NCBI GenBank assembly: GCA_027924585.1
Contig: BSBM01001719.1
Coordinates: 12,481,001 to 12,545,000, forward strand
From: Larix kaempferi
Taxonomy: Eukaryota > Streptophyta > Pinopsida > Pinales > Pinaceae
Direction: 5' to 3'
Length of the DNA stretch: 64,000 nt
The position numbers and the translations under genes are program-made. The notes under the pieces were generated by a model. The model saw nothing but the letters and a program-made list of their open reading frames with translations, had not been told where the DNA came from and searched no databases. Shown here one piece after another: positions 32,779-45,002 of this stretch. Position 1 is the first letter of the stretch. Each line of letters starts with the position of its first letter.

Positions 32779-33593
32779 TGTTGGAATATTCTCACCATCA
32801 TTTTTTATATTTGCATGCATGCATGCATTATGTATGCATCCAGTCATCATGCATTCATCTACATGCATCCAGTCATTAGTATGGTAGTCTCCCCAGAACT
32901 TGGAGCCTATGTTCAACCCCCTAGAGCCTGTTTATAGCCCTCAGTAGCCCTCCTAACTACCTAGTGCACCATGTTTTCCTCACTTGGATGGCATATGCAC
33001 CCTACTACACTACTTTGATCACTAACAGTCATTTGCAGCATTTACTGACCAGTTCATGCATTTATTGCTCAGTTTAACTACCTATAGCTTCCAATTGTAT
33101 GTATTGGAGTGCCACTTAACCTATTGACAGCCTCATGTGCCCTCCTTGGAGTCTCCATCCCTTGATTTGTGCTCACATAGCTTAGTTAGACTCAATTAGA
33201 CTCATTTTGACTGACTTTTGACTATTTGTGACTACTACCACTGATTGGATGATGTCTCCAATGCTATCCAAGCCACACATTGAGGAGAATTAGAATCACC
33301 TTTGGTTAATTCAAATTGACTTGATAGTATTGTATTGTATTTAGTTTTTCATAGTGCCAACTTACAACTGATGTATGATTATACTGCATATTTCGCCATT
33401 TCTGTGTTTATGAGTGATAATTGAGTCATTTCTTCTTCTTTCTTCTCTACAAATTCTTGAGTGAGATTAGTGATATTTTCTCTAGCTGTGAGATATATCC
33501 TGTAGATTATCACAAATAGGATATGCTAGGTGTGATGCAACTTGAAAAGTGCAGGTTTTTGACCTGAAGATTATTTGTTTGTTTTTTACTACA
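32779..33593 (+). repeat. Copia LTR
   Basis: Begins TGTTGGAATATTC right after the purine tract AGAGGGG (32772-32778) that follows the copia pol stop, so it is the 3' LTR of the 30150-32613 remnant. It ends about ...ACTACA, some 40 bp before the next copia gag. It holds a GCAT microsatellite near 32811-32830. It may also have served as 5' LTR of the next element, but no primer-binding site is recognisable. Confidence 0.55.
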
Positions 33594-33631
33594 GGTTTCT
33601 CAAAGCCTCCTATTGCATTCACTATAGCAAG

Positions 33632-34520
33632 ATGGAATCTCCTTCAAACCATATTATTACTCCTTTCAACTATCATCAATGGAAGGATGATATAGAGATA
33701 GTATTGTGCTACAAGGGACTCTAGAGAGTTACTATGGGAACAAAATTAGAGCCTAATGCAACTACAAAGAAGTCCAAGTTCTTCAATAAGCTTGATGAAG
33801 CTTATGGTTTCTTATGTCTCAATATTTAGAAAGACCTTCTTTTCCATCTCAATGGATTGAAGACTCCAAAAGAAGTATGGGAAAAAATTTCCACACTCTT
33901 CGGCAAGCAGGATGATATGAGGGATTATCAGTTAGAGAATGAATTGATTTCCCTCAATACTGGAAATTTCAAGACCATCAATGATTTTTTCACCAAGTTC
34001 AAGCATTTGGTGCTTCAGTTGAAGCAATGTGGTGTCGAGAAGAAGGATGATCGGTTGATCCTTTAAATACTTTCAAATATAGGAGCATATTATTCAATGT
34101 TTGTATCTACCTTTCATTCGGGAAAACTCACCATTCTGAATTGGAAGATGCCATCCTTGAATGCATTCATTGAGTCATTAACAAAAGAGCATTACAATAT
34201 TGTTCAGATGGGGTCCATGAGATCCTCCAAAGATCAAGGACTCTTCGCTGGAGGCCCCAAGTCTATTAATTCTAAAGGAAAGCAAAAGAGGGAGAAGACC
34301 AAGTTTGATCATCCTAAGCAAAAGGAGAAGACCAAGCAATCAGATGATCCCTCGGGCTCAAGAAAAGATAAGCAAAAGGGAAAGGAGAAGACAAAGTGAT
34401 CTTACTGTGGCAGGGGATTTCATCCTGAAAGCTCATGCATGAAAAAAATATATTGATCAAACAACCCTTCTCTTGGAGAAGAACAATATCACTCTTCCAT
34501 ATGGCGTAAGGAAAAAGGAA
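33632..34520 (+). pseudogene. Ty1/copia gag, first half of an element split by a later insertion
   Basis: UBN2-type capsid (NYHQWKDDIEIVL is close to the gag at 4486; YQLENELISLNTGNF) followed by a Lys-rich linker and a zinc knuckle (SYCGRGFHPESSCMKK) whose first Cys codon is a stop. Stops near 33723 (Trp expected), 33828 and 34066. The reading continues after 41774, on the far side of the inserted copia element, into protease. Dead. Confidence 0.75.
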
Positions 34521-34525
34521 AATGG

Positions 34526-35131
34526 TGTTGAGATATTGTAACTTCAAAGAATATTATATTTGTACTTTATCATTCCGGAGATGTTTCATTCCTCCGTGAA
34601 GATCTTATTGTATAGCCGGAGATGTTTATTCCTCCGTCAGAATGTGGTAACTCGGGTTATTAGACTTCCCTAGTGGGGGTCGGCCCTGTATGTGTTATGT
34701 GGGTCAAAGGGTTATTAGACCACCCTAGAGGGGTCGGCCCAATCAGTTGTAGTGGGGTATTTAACCCATTGGTTAAATACGAGCCTACGTGTACTTGTTT
34801 AAAAGATATGTCAGAGTGGTGTATAAATAGAGGAGGTGTGTTCCTCATTTGACACACATTCACTCACTTGAGGATAGCGCACTTGTGGAGGAGAGGTCTG
34901 CTATTGTGGAGGAGGAGATCATGTCTTAGGGTTTCATCTTTGTATATTTCTGGTCATCTATATTGAGGAAGCTTTGCTGGGTTTTCTACCCCATGAGGGT
35001 TTCCCAGGATAAATCTCTGTCTCTTGTGTTTATGCTATGCTTGTTGTTTCTTTAGTGATCCTGTATATGCTATTATTGTGAAATGGAATGTAATGCTGCT
35101 ATTTTCTGTCTTAGCATATTGAATTTTAACA
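34526..35131 (+). repeat. 5' LTR of the non-autonomous copia element
   Basis: 606 bp, TG...CA ends, TATA box TATAAATA at 34822-34829. Two copies of a TTATTAGAC...GGTCGGCCC segment lie at about 34658-34740. A relative is the fragment at 8440-8626. Confidence 0.93.
34822..34829 (+). promoter_or_regulatory. TATA box, 5' copia LTR
   Basis: TATAAATA followed by GAGGAGG, mid-LTR, conserved in the 3' LTR at 41466-41473. Confidence 0.75.
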
Positions 35132-35143
35132 TGGTATCAGAGC
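35132..35143 (+). other. Primer-binding site, initiator-Met tRNA
   Basis: TGGTATCAGAGC directly abuts the 5' LTR, the standard plant copia primer site. Confidence 0.92.
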
Positions 35144-37972
35144 TAACCTGAAGGAAGGCAAGGTATGGCACTTACGACACTTGCTTTACTTACGACAATT
35201 TGAAGGTTAGGGTTTTACATAGAAAAAACCCGTCATCGTGGCACTTTCGCTATAAATCCATTTCTGCGAAGGTTCAGGGTATGAAACGTTTACAGGTCGA
35301 AGATAACATCCCCAGGTACCTTGTGTCCAAAGGGAACCCTCAGATTCGTTGTACTTTATGAGTTATGATCAGTACAAGTTAGGGTTTCTGCCTCTTCCAG
35401 ATCTCAGTCAAAATCAGGTGACCTTGGAAAAAAGGTCATAACTTGGGCTACGAAGATCCAAATGAAATTTAGTAAAAAGTGATAGGTAGTACACAGACTG
35501 TACTATCTCAGGAAACATTTTCAGAGGCCGAAGGTGAACCAGTGACACGTGGCACACCGTACAAGTTCGCTCTCCTGTTTTATCCGATAAACAGGTCACG
35601 TTGCGACACTTGGCATAAATCTCTCTCAGAGAGTCCAATTGAGGTCAGACCTGTCAGGATGGAAAGATAACAGGTCGAGCTATCTCAAGAAAAGGTTTCA
35701 GAGGCCGAAGTTCAAACAGTGACACGTGGCATGACGTACAAGTTCGCTCTCTTGTTTTATCCCATAAACAGGTCATGTTGCGACACTTGACATAACTCTC
35801 TCTCAGAAAATCCAATTGAGGTCAGACCTGTCAGGATGGAAAGATGACAGGTCAGGCTACTGCAGAAAAAAGGTTTCAGACCCTGTGGAGCAAAAAATTC
35901 AGAGTTATAGCAGAAACAATCAGGTGCATATTTCTGTCAAAACATAATTATTTTTGGAGCACCTTTATTCATGGCTTCCGGAATTTAGGGTTTCGGAGAA
36001 AGTTAGAATTTTTGGAATCGGAATCCACGGCTGAATGCTACTTAGGAAAATCAAAATTTAGAGACCAAGATCGAATTTTTTGGTTGGGTAGAAGACCGGG
36101 CTTGATTAAACCCTAGCTCGGGATTTTGATCGGAAAGATGGAAAATTAGGGCTTCAGCAAAAGTTGGAATTTTTGAAGTCTGTAACCACGGCTGGAAGCT
36201 CCTCAGAAAAATAAGAGTTTAGAACCTTGGATCGAACCTTTTGTTTGGGCAGAAGGGTGGGCTTCATCAAACCCTAGCTCGGGTTCCTGTCCAGAAGATC
36301 CAGAAGTTTCGAAGGCAATTTTGAGGGGTCAAATTTTAGAGATTTAAAAATTGAAGAATGCTAGTTTGATCAACTCAGCAAGACACATTCTTCCATCCAT
36401 TCAGAAGTGTGAAAGTCAAAGATTGAATTTTTAAGGTTTCTCTAGCAAACCCTAATCAAGCTCCAAATCAAGTTTCAGGGGGAGTTGAGGCTAAGTCCTT
36501 ACATAAGAAGACTACAAGAAGTCTCGATAGGTATGACTTAAGGAGGTTCAGGTATGTCTTAAAATCTGATTCTTGATTAAGTTCATAATGTGTTTGTCTT
36601 CATGTTATTTATTAGTACAATCTTGATTAATGCTATTAATTGTCTTATCACCCTAGTAACAGTATGAATGCATGTGAATGATCGAAGACATTCATTGATT
36701 AGGGCTATATGATTGTACTTATGCATTATGGTGTTGTGTGAGGTTGATGTTGTCTGCTAACAAGATATAGGTACATCACAAAAGACAAATCAAGTTCCAT
36801 GACCATGACCACATGAAGACAAAGACTCATCCATAATATTTGTTCTACTTACGAGGTATGTATGACTTTTTTTATATTATGCTTAACCTATGAGACATAC
36901 AGGTTCTAGCTCAGGATCTCTAAATCATTGAAGAGATTGTTTAGGTATGTTGTACATAACTAAGCAGGTATACTAATCCAGGTATGTTTTCCTATGTCAT
37001 GTTAGAATCTTACCTTGTGTTAGGATCCCTTATATAAGTATACTTGGTATGATTGGTTATGCTTATTCATAAAGTTAGTAATCAAGGGTTTATGCATATT
37101 ATGTCTCTTATCTTGGTTGATGATTTAACTAACTAGATCAAACAAGAATATGCATGAGTAAAAGAAGACTTCCTTGAAACCCTGAATACTAATGATCATG
37201 ACTGTACATATTCAAGATTATTTAGAATTAGAATGTTTTGAGAATATACTAATGAATGTATGTTTGTGTATGAGTTCATGAGGATAACACTAGTGCACAC
37301 CTGAGCATGCACAGTGGTACAAAATGAATAGAAGTTCAAAAGACATATAGAAGATCAAGCGGGAGGCAACCACACAAACATAAAATATAAGTATTTGAGT
37401 TGTTATTTGAAATAGTAAATGATATTGCTTGTATCCATATTTGTATTCCTAGAATATATAATGCTGAGTGTAAATATTCATAGAGCATTGAACAATATAC
37501 TACTAATATGCATATGATTGGTAAGTTGGACAAACATTCCATTGTTGCTTGTCTAGAATGAAACCACTTTGTTGACATGCTGAGAGCTGTGCACACTCTC
37601 GACAGTATGTTTTGGTAGAGATGGAAGGCATCTAGATAGCCACTGTATGCATACAGAATATGGAAAAGTGTTGTGCCAAAGTATTGGTCAAAATAGTTGC
37701 ATAACTATGTAAATGATATCTGTATGCATAATAGGTTATCATGTCAATATGATTTGATGATTATGAAGTATTACTAATCCTGTACTTAATTTTGATTTGT
37801 AGGAAAGATCATGATGAATGATGAACACTGAACAAGCGATGGATGTTCAACAAAAGATTTACAAATCAAACACACTATAGAAGGCTTGTGGCTAGAAGAT
37901 TATCTTAGAAAGAGGAAGAGAATCATGATGAGATGTCTTGCTCCAAGTGAATAGATAAAGACCATTCTCTTA
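35144..37972. other. Non-coding interior of the copia element, with two local duplications
   Basis: No gag or protease. A block of about 175 bp (around 35500-35680) is repeated at about 35680-35860, sharing CAGAGGCCGAAG and GAGGTCAGACCTGTCAGGATGG. A second, more diverged pair at about 35985-36130 and 36130-36300 shares AAACCCTAGCTCGGG. The rest is AT-rich with no ORF I can assign. Confidence 0.6.
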
Positions 37973-39078
37973 ATGGTGCAATTAAAGAAGAAGTGTGAAT
38001 CAGGTTCTGTATGGGTATCCAGGATCGATAATAAATTGATGAGCTTAATGATCACCATGGGTGATGTGGATCTCAACCTTTGCTACAAGGTTGAATATGG
38101 TTTCTATACACAGATGACATGGATGCAAGAAGGAACTCACCACAGAGTTCGAATGATATTGAGGTTCATATCAGTAGACCCATCTAACGAGAGATGGCAC
38201 AGATAGATGGCTGCAGAAATGAAAATGAAAGATCTCATATTGATGCATTACTTCCTAGGTCTGGAAGTATGGCAAGGATCAGAAGGAATATTTATCAACT
38301 AGGGAAAGTATGCTGAGAAATATTAAAAGGACTTGAGGTGTTGGAATGGCCACTCTTATGGATTCCAACTTGAATTTGTTAGGGGATGACTCATCAGAGT
38401 TAGTGGATATAACTCTGTACAGTCAAATTATTGGGTGATTGATGTATCTAACATATACTAGGTTAGATATATGCTTTGTTGTGAACACCTTGAGTCAGTA
38501 TCTAGTGGAAAACTAGATGTGTTCACCTGATAGTTGCAAAGCATGTGATGAGGCACCTAGAGGATACGATAGACTTTGAGATCATGACTTCAGATGGCTA
38601 CTCAGATGCTGATTAGGCAAAAAGTGTATCAGATAGGAAGAACACATCAAGAGAATGTTATTATCTGGGATTAGCCATGATCTCGTGGTTTAGCTGGAAG
38701 CAGTCTAGTGTGGCTCTCAGCACAAGCAGAATATATGGCTGCTTGCTCTGCTAGTTGTGAAGAAGTTTGGCTTCAGGATTGTTTGACTTAGAGATAGAAC
38801 CAACTGTGATCCTATGTGACAAATAGAGTTGTATCAAGATGACATAGAATCCAGTGTTCCATGATAAGTCAAAGATCATAGGGATCTAACAAGATATGAT
38901 GCAGAAAGGAACTATAAAGTTTGAATTTGTAACAGGTTACCGATGTACTAACCAAACCTCTACCTCAAGTGAAGAAGTTACCAACATACTAACCAAACCT
39001 CTGTCTCGAGTGAAATTTGAATACTTCCGAGACGAGCTTGGTGTAGCTCAAAAGGACCCTCCTCGAAAGGGGGAGTAG
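37973..39078 (+). pseudogene. Decayed copia RT/RNase H segment
   Basis: Recognisable pieces: MKDLILMHYFLGLEVWQGSE (end of RT), then in broken frames the RNase H region (ISWFSWKQSSVAL-like, EYMAACSAS) and the end (TNILTKPLSRVKFEYFRDEL). Many stops and frameshifts. This is the only coding trace inside the element. Confidence 0.65.
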
Positions 39079-39362
39079 TATAGTCACTGATGATGAGATT
39101 GTCTCATCGAACAACAAGGTCGATGATGAGGTAACCTGTTCTCTACACCTAGATACTTAGAAATATTTAGATTTAGGACACTTATGCTTAGAATACTTAG
39201 TTTTACTTATACATGATTTTGATGATAGATGTATTGGTGAGAATACATGCTTTTGATGATAAGATGTATTGGTAAGAATACATACTTTTGATGACACATG
39301 TATTGATTAATGTACTTGTATGGTTGAGGATACTTGTACTTGTATTGATGAGAATACATGTA

Positions 39363-40255
39363 GGGATTGTATCATCCCTGGACTTCGGTCCCTGAATTGA
39401 TCCGTAGACGTATGGTCTCCGAAAATGAAGTCCTTAGTGGAAAGGTAGGGATTGTATCATCCCTGGACTTCGGTCCCTGAATTGATCCATAGACGTGAGG
39501 TCTCCGAGAATGAAGTCCTTAGTGGACAGTTGAGGGGATTGGATCATCCCTGGACTTTCAGTCCTAAAGAGAGCCGTAGACATGAGGTCTCTGAGAATGA
39601 AGTCCTTAGTGGACATTTGAGGGGATTGGATCATCCCTGGACTTTCAGTCCTAAAGAGAGCCATAGACATGGGGTCTCCGAGAATGAAGTCCTTAGTGGA
39701 CAGTTGAGGGGATTGGATCATCCCTGGACTTTCAGTCCTAAAGAGAGCCGTAGACGTGAGGTCTCTGAGAATGAAGTCCTTAGTGGATAGTTGAGGGGAT
39801 TGGATCATCCATGGACTTTCAGTCCTAAAGAGAGCCGTAGACGTATGGTCTCCGAGAAGTGGGGATTGTATCATCCCCGGACTTCGGTCCCTGAATTGAT
39901 CCGTAGACGTGTGGTCTCCGAGAAGTGGGGATTGTATCATCCCCAGACTTCGGTCCCTGAATTGATCCGTAGACGTGTGGTCTCCGAGAAGTGGGGATTG
40001 TATCATCCCCAGACTTCGGTCCCTGAATTGATCCGTAGACGTGTGGTCTCCGAAAAGTGGAGATTGTATCATCCCCGGACTTTGGTCCCTGAATTGATCC
40101 ATAGACGTGTGGTCTCTGAAAAGTGGGGATTGTATCATCCCCGGACTTTGGTCCCTGAATTGATCCGTAGACGTGTGGTCTCCGAGAAGTGGGGATTGTA
40201 TCATCCCCGGACTTTGGTCCCTGAATTGATCCGTAGACGAATGGTCTCCGAGAAA
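39363..40255. repeat. Minisatellite: about 12 units of 84-87 bp then 66 bp
   Basis: Units share GGGATTGTATCATCCC(T/C)GGACTT, then (C/T)CGTAGACG, then GGTCTCCGAGAA. Early units (39363-39860) are about 84-87 bp and carry an extra ATGAAGTCCTTAGTGGA segment; later units (39861-40255) are 66 bp without it. Because 66 is a multiple of three, spurious repetitive ORFs open on both strands. Confidence 0.9.
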
Positions 40256-40540
40256 GTGATTTTGTATTGATGATGTGGTTACTTGTATCGGTATGGATAC
40301 TTGTATTGATGATGTGGTTACTTGTATCGGTAGGATACTTGTATTGATTATGTGGTTACTTGTATCGGTATGGATACTTGTATTGATGATGTGGTTACTT
40401 GTATCGGTAGGATACTTGTATTGATGATATGGTTACTTGTATCAGTATGGATACTTGTATTGATGATATGTATACTTGTATTGGCATGAATACTTGTACT
40501 AATGATGTGGATACTTGTATTGTTATGGATACCTGTATTG
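40256..40540. repeat. Minisatellite of GGTTACTTGTATCGGTA units
   Basis: About six diverged units of roughly 40-45 bp with GATACTTGTATTGATGATG and GGTTACTTGTATC. Continues directly from the preceding array and shares sequence with 39220-39360. Confidence 0.8.
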
Positions 40541-40544
40541 ATGA

Positions 40545-40920
40545 TGATGCTGATGATCGTGAGATGACGATGCTGATGATCGTGTGATGACGATGCTGAT
40601 GATCGTGTGATGACGGAGCTAATGATCGTGTGATGACGATGCTGATGATCTTGAGATGACGATGCTGATGATCGTGAGATGACGATGCTGATGATCGTGT
40701 GATGACGATGCTGATGATCGTGTGATGACGATGTTGATGATCGTGTGATGACGATGCTGATGATCGTGAGATGACGATGCTGATGATCGTGAGATGACGA
40801 TGCTGATGATCGTGTGATGACGATGCTGATGATCGGGTGATGACGATGCCGATGATTGGGTGATGACGATGCTAATGATCGGGTGATGCCGATGCTGATG
40901 ATCATGAGATGACGATATTG
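40545..40920. repeat. 23-bp minisatellite, about 16 units
   Basis: Consensus GATGATCGTG(T/A)GATGACGATGCT repeated with few changes. The 23-bp period explains a repetitive 185-codon ORF on the minus strand, which is not a gene. Confidence 0.92.
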
Positions 40921-41160
40921 ATGATCATGAGGATCCAGATGTTGATGTTGTTTTAGATGTTCGAGTGCTGCAGAAGATAAAGACTTAGTATTGAAGATGT
41001 TGATGTTCTAGTATTGAAGATGTTCCAGTATTGAAGATGTTCCAGTAACTGCTTGAGTTACTGATGATGTTGAGAAAGCTTCCAATGATTTATAGATGTA
41101 TCATGTATGATGTTGATGACTCCTTGCTCGTGCAGATGCTGTTATAATATCCTTCTCGTT

Positions 41161-41169
41161 AAGGGGGAG
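41161..41169 (+). other. Polypurine tract of the non-autonomous copia element
   Basis: AAGGGGGAG immediately before the 3' LTR start TGTTGAG. Confidence 0.9.
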
Positions 41170-41769
41170 TGTTGAGATATTATAACTTCAAAGAATATTA
41201 TATTTGTACTTTATCATTTCGGAGATGTTTCATTCCTCCGTGAAGATCTTATTATATATCCGGAGATGTTTATTCCTCCATCGGAATGTGGTAACTTGGG
41301 TTATTAGACTTCCCTAGTGGGGGTCGGCCCTGTATGTGTTATGTGGGTCAAAGGGTTATTAGACCACCCTAGAGGGGTCGGCCCAATCAGTTGTAGTGGG
41401 GTATTTAACCCATTGGTTAAATACGAGCCTACGTGTACTTGTGTAAAAGATATGTCAGAGTGGTGTATAAATAGAGGAGGTGTGTTCCTCATTTGACACA
41501 CATTCAATCACTTGAGGATAGCGCACTTGTGGAGGAGAGGTCTGCTATTGTGGAGGAGGAGATCATGTCTTAGGGTTTCATCTTTGTATATTTATAGTCA
41601 TCTATATTGAGGAAGCTTTGCTAGGTTTTCTACCCCATGAGGGTTTCCCAGGATAAATCTCTGTCTCTTGTGTTTATGCTATGCTTTCTTCAGTGATCCT
41701 GTATATGCTATTATTGTGAAATGGAATGTAATGCTACTATTTTCTGTCTTAGCATATTGAATTTTAACA
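41170..41769 (+). repeat. 3' LTR of the non-autonomous copia element
   Basis: 600 bp, TG...CA ends, TATA box at 41466-41473; followed by the target duplication AATGG at 41770-41774. Confidence 0.93.
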
Positions 41770-41774
41770 AATGG

Positions 41775-44700
41775 AGACCGGAATGATCATCCAGAAAGAG
41801 GTCATGCACTCATGGAAAGTGTTTTGAATTCAAAAGCTCTTCTCATAGATTCAGGAGATTTGAACACATGGTTGCAAGCAAAGAATATTTCTCATCATTG
41901 GACTCTGATATCTTCATATCCATCCACATGGGATATGAATCATAAATTTCATCGAAAGGAAAAGGTACAATCCATTTAGAACATCGCAGTTTTCAAAATG
42001 TTCTCTATGTTCCTTCTTTAGCTTCAAACCTTCTTTCTGTGTATCAAATGACACAAACTGGTTTTCCCAAGAAGGTTGTATTCATCCCTAATGATTTTGA
42101 AATTTCTGATATTAGCACTGGAAAAATCATTGCAACAGGTGAGGCAAATCATGTTGTAAAAACATATGTGTTTTCCCAATTTATGTCGTATTCAAAGACA
42201 CAGGCCCTTTTGACTCATGGAAATGAGGTTATCCGGATATGGCATGAGAGGTTTGGACACCTAAATTATAAATATTTGAATCTGCTACAAAATAAAGTGA
42301 TCCATTACAAAATACCTCCATGAATGGCTCAAGGTATATTCTCACATTCATTGATGACTTTTCCAGATTCACATGGGTCTACTTTCTCAAGAACAAGTCA
42401 GAAGTGTTTGAAAGATTCAAGAATTTCAAGGCTTCTGTTGAGACTGCTACTGGGAGAAAGATAAAATATATTAGATATGATAATGGTGGAGAATATATAA
42501 AAAATGATTTGCTGCAACTTTTTGCATAAAATGGAATCCAAATCCAGCACATAGTCCCCTACACACCGCAATAGAATGGTGTAGCGGAGAGGAAAAACCG
42601 AGCATTGAAAGAGATGGATACTTGTATGCTTGATTCAAAAGGTTTGGATTCAAATATTTGGGATGATTCCATTAATATTTCTGCATACATTCAGAACACA
42701 GTTCCACACTCATCCATCAAATTTCAAACTCCTTTCGAAGCCTACACTGGTCACAAGCTTGATGTGTCACATCTCAAGGTTTTCAGGTCGGCACTGCATG
42801 GGCTAGAATTTCGATTGAGAAGATAAGATATTTGGAACCACAAAGTAATAAGTGAATCCTAATTGGATATGATGAATAATAAAAAGGATACAAACTCATG
42901 GATATCATATCCAAAATAATATTCATTGAGATAAGTGTCCAATTTGAAGAACCGCTTCATGATCTACAACTAGTGGAGGAAGAAATTGCCAAATTGATTC
43001 CTCTTTTGGAAGAACATTCGGGAGATGATATTGAACTTTTATGTTTTGATATTTCTGATATTATGTCTGATATTAATGAACATGAAATATCAGGTTTGGA
43101 TTCAAATCCATATGATCCCCCTCAGTTTCCAAAGTGGGCATAAAAGACTCTCACATTTTTCAGTTCTAACATTGGAAATCCTGGTGATCTAAGAAGAACC
43201 CGGGAAAAATTTCAAAGAGCAGGTATGGCTCTTTCATATGATCATACATTGTTGTCCGAAAAGTGTTTTTTGATGGTTGTATCAGATCCAAAATCATACT
43301 ACCATTCACACTGAGATCCGAGATGGAAAACCGCCATGGATGAAGAGTACAATTCTCTTTAGAAAAATGCAACATGGGAGCTAGTTTCACTTCCACCTGG
43401 GAGGAAATTGGTTCAATGCAAATGGTTCTATCGAACCAAGGTTGTTGTTGATGTTTAAACTTGAAAATAAAAATAAATATTGGTGGAAAAAGGTTTCTCA
43501 CAAGTCCAAGGTGTGGACTACACATAAACGTTTGCACCAAATGCAAAAATGGACTCAATCTGGCTAGTTTTGGCAATTTCTGCATCCAAGCACTGGGAGG
43601 TGCACCACATGGATGTGAAGAGTGAATTTATTCATGGGGATCTTTAGGAATAGATCTACATAAAGCATCCCTAAGGTTACATATGATATCCAATACTTGT
43701 TTGCATATTAAGGAAATCCTTGTATGGTTTAAAACATGCCCCAAGAGCTTGGTGTGCAAAGATGGATTCCTTTCTTCTATCACAAAACTTTTCGAGATGA
43801 AAATAAGATCCAAATGTATATATACAGAAGAATGAAGGTAATTTTATGATAATTGTGCTTTAATTTGATGACCTATTGATTACAGGAAGCAGTCTTGCTT
43901 CAATCGGCACTATAAAAACCGCTTTACACCAAGCATTTGATATGAGTGATTTATGCCTACTGAAGCAGTTTATTGGTCTCAAGATCACTCATAATTTTGA
44001 TGGGATAACAATTTCTCAATAAAAATATGCTTTGTGCTTGATAAAGAAGTTCAATATGGAAGAATGTAAAGATGCACCATTCCCATTCCTCTCTGGAATC
44101 AGTCTTGAGGGTGGTCATTCTACACCGTTGGTGGATTCTACACGTTACCGACAATTGATTGGTAGTATTTTGTATCTGAAACACTCTAGGCCTGATATTT
44201 CTTATGCCGTGAGTGTTGTGTCAATGTACATGCAACATCCCCATGAGATTCATTAGAAGGTAACCAAAAGGATCTTGCATTATGTGCAAGGTGCGAGACA
44301 TTTTGGCATTCACTATGATGTGGATTCTGATCTTGACTTTGTTGGATTAACTGATTCAGATTGGGTGGGTGATAGAATTGATCAAAAGTCCACTTCCGGA
44401 TATGTTTTCATGATTGCAACATGGCCTATTTTCTGTTCAAGCAAAAATCAGGCAGTCATTTCCTTATCTTCAGTAGAGGTAGAGTATCGAGGAACATTCA
44501 ATGCTTGCATTCAGGCAATTTGGTTGCAGGGTATTCTAGCAGAATTTGATATTGGTAGCACCACTTCTACTATCATTTTTTGTGACAATAAAAGTTCCAT
44601 AAATATATCGACATATCCAGTTCAGAGATAGAGGAACAAGCATATCGAGATCCACATGCACTACATCTGAGATCTCGTGCATGACAGAACCATTGTACTG

Positions 44701-44795
44701 CAATATTTCCCTACAAAAGATCAAATTGCAGACATATTCACCAAGATCTTCACTAAGAAGAAGTTCTCTTACCTCCGTTCACTGTTGGGAGTGAT
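41775..44795 (+). pseudogene. Ty1/copia pol, second half of the split element
   Basis: Resumes the reading that stopped at 34525. Protease region (LLIDSGD), GAG-pre-integrase (IWHERFGHLNYK), a gap where the integrase finger should continue, integrase core (FIDDFSRFTW, RYDNGGEY, VAERKNR), RT (LVQCKWFYRTK, SKHWEVHHMDVKS, LYGLKHAP-like), and RNase H to YLRSLLGV. Many in-frame stops; most are TAA/TAG at positions where copia relatives have Gln (near 42527, 42571, 43362, 43526, 43646, 43673, 44021, 44627), with at least one Trp (44254) and one Arg (44668) position. Dead element. Confidence 0.82.
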
Positions 44796-45002
44796 TTCTA
44801 CTATGGTGAGGACATATTATATCCTTCAGTGTTCACTTTGAGGGGGGTTTTTATTTCTCACTAGGTTTTTCCCTCTTTCCTCACTTAAAATTTTTGAGCA
44901 TTTTTTGGATTATTCTTGTACTAGGTGACCTATGTCCTTTGTTTTCGGGGCCATTTTATTATTTTATTTTACTCCTACACATGATATTAGCTTAAGGGGG
45001 GG

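Larger units (their letters stand above)
34526..41769 (+). mobile_element. Complete non-autonomous copia element with AATGG target duplication
   Basis: LTRs at 34526-35131 and 41170-41769, both starting TGTTGAGATATT and ending TTTTAACA. Initiator-Met primer site at 35132, polypurine tract at 41161-41169, and target duplication AATGG at 34521-34525 and 41770-41774. The interior lacks gag, protease and integrase; it keeps only a decayed RT/RNase H segment and otherwise consists of duplicated non-coding blocks and minisatellites. The LTRs differ at roughly 15 sites plus a 6-bp indel. It must have been mobilised by proteins of another element. Confidence 0.92.

Noticed and set aside
32811-32830. 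GCATGCAT run as a regulatory (RY) element
   Set aside because: It is a short GCAT microsatellite in an old LTR; no reason to assign regulatory function.
39434-40270. Long repetitive ORFs on both strands (up to 256 codons)
   Set aside because: They arise from the 66-bp period of the minisatellite, which is a multiple of three; no start context, no domain, same repeats open in several frames.
40348-40905. 185-codon His/Ser-rich ORF on the minus strand
   Set aside because: Exact product of the 23-bp minisatellite read three units at a time.
39363-40920. CRISPR-like regular repeats
   Set aside because: No unique spacers between repeats; units are contiguous, and the context is a plant copia element.
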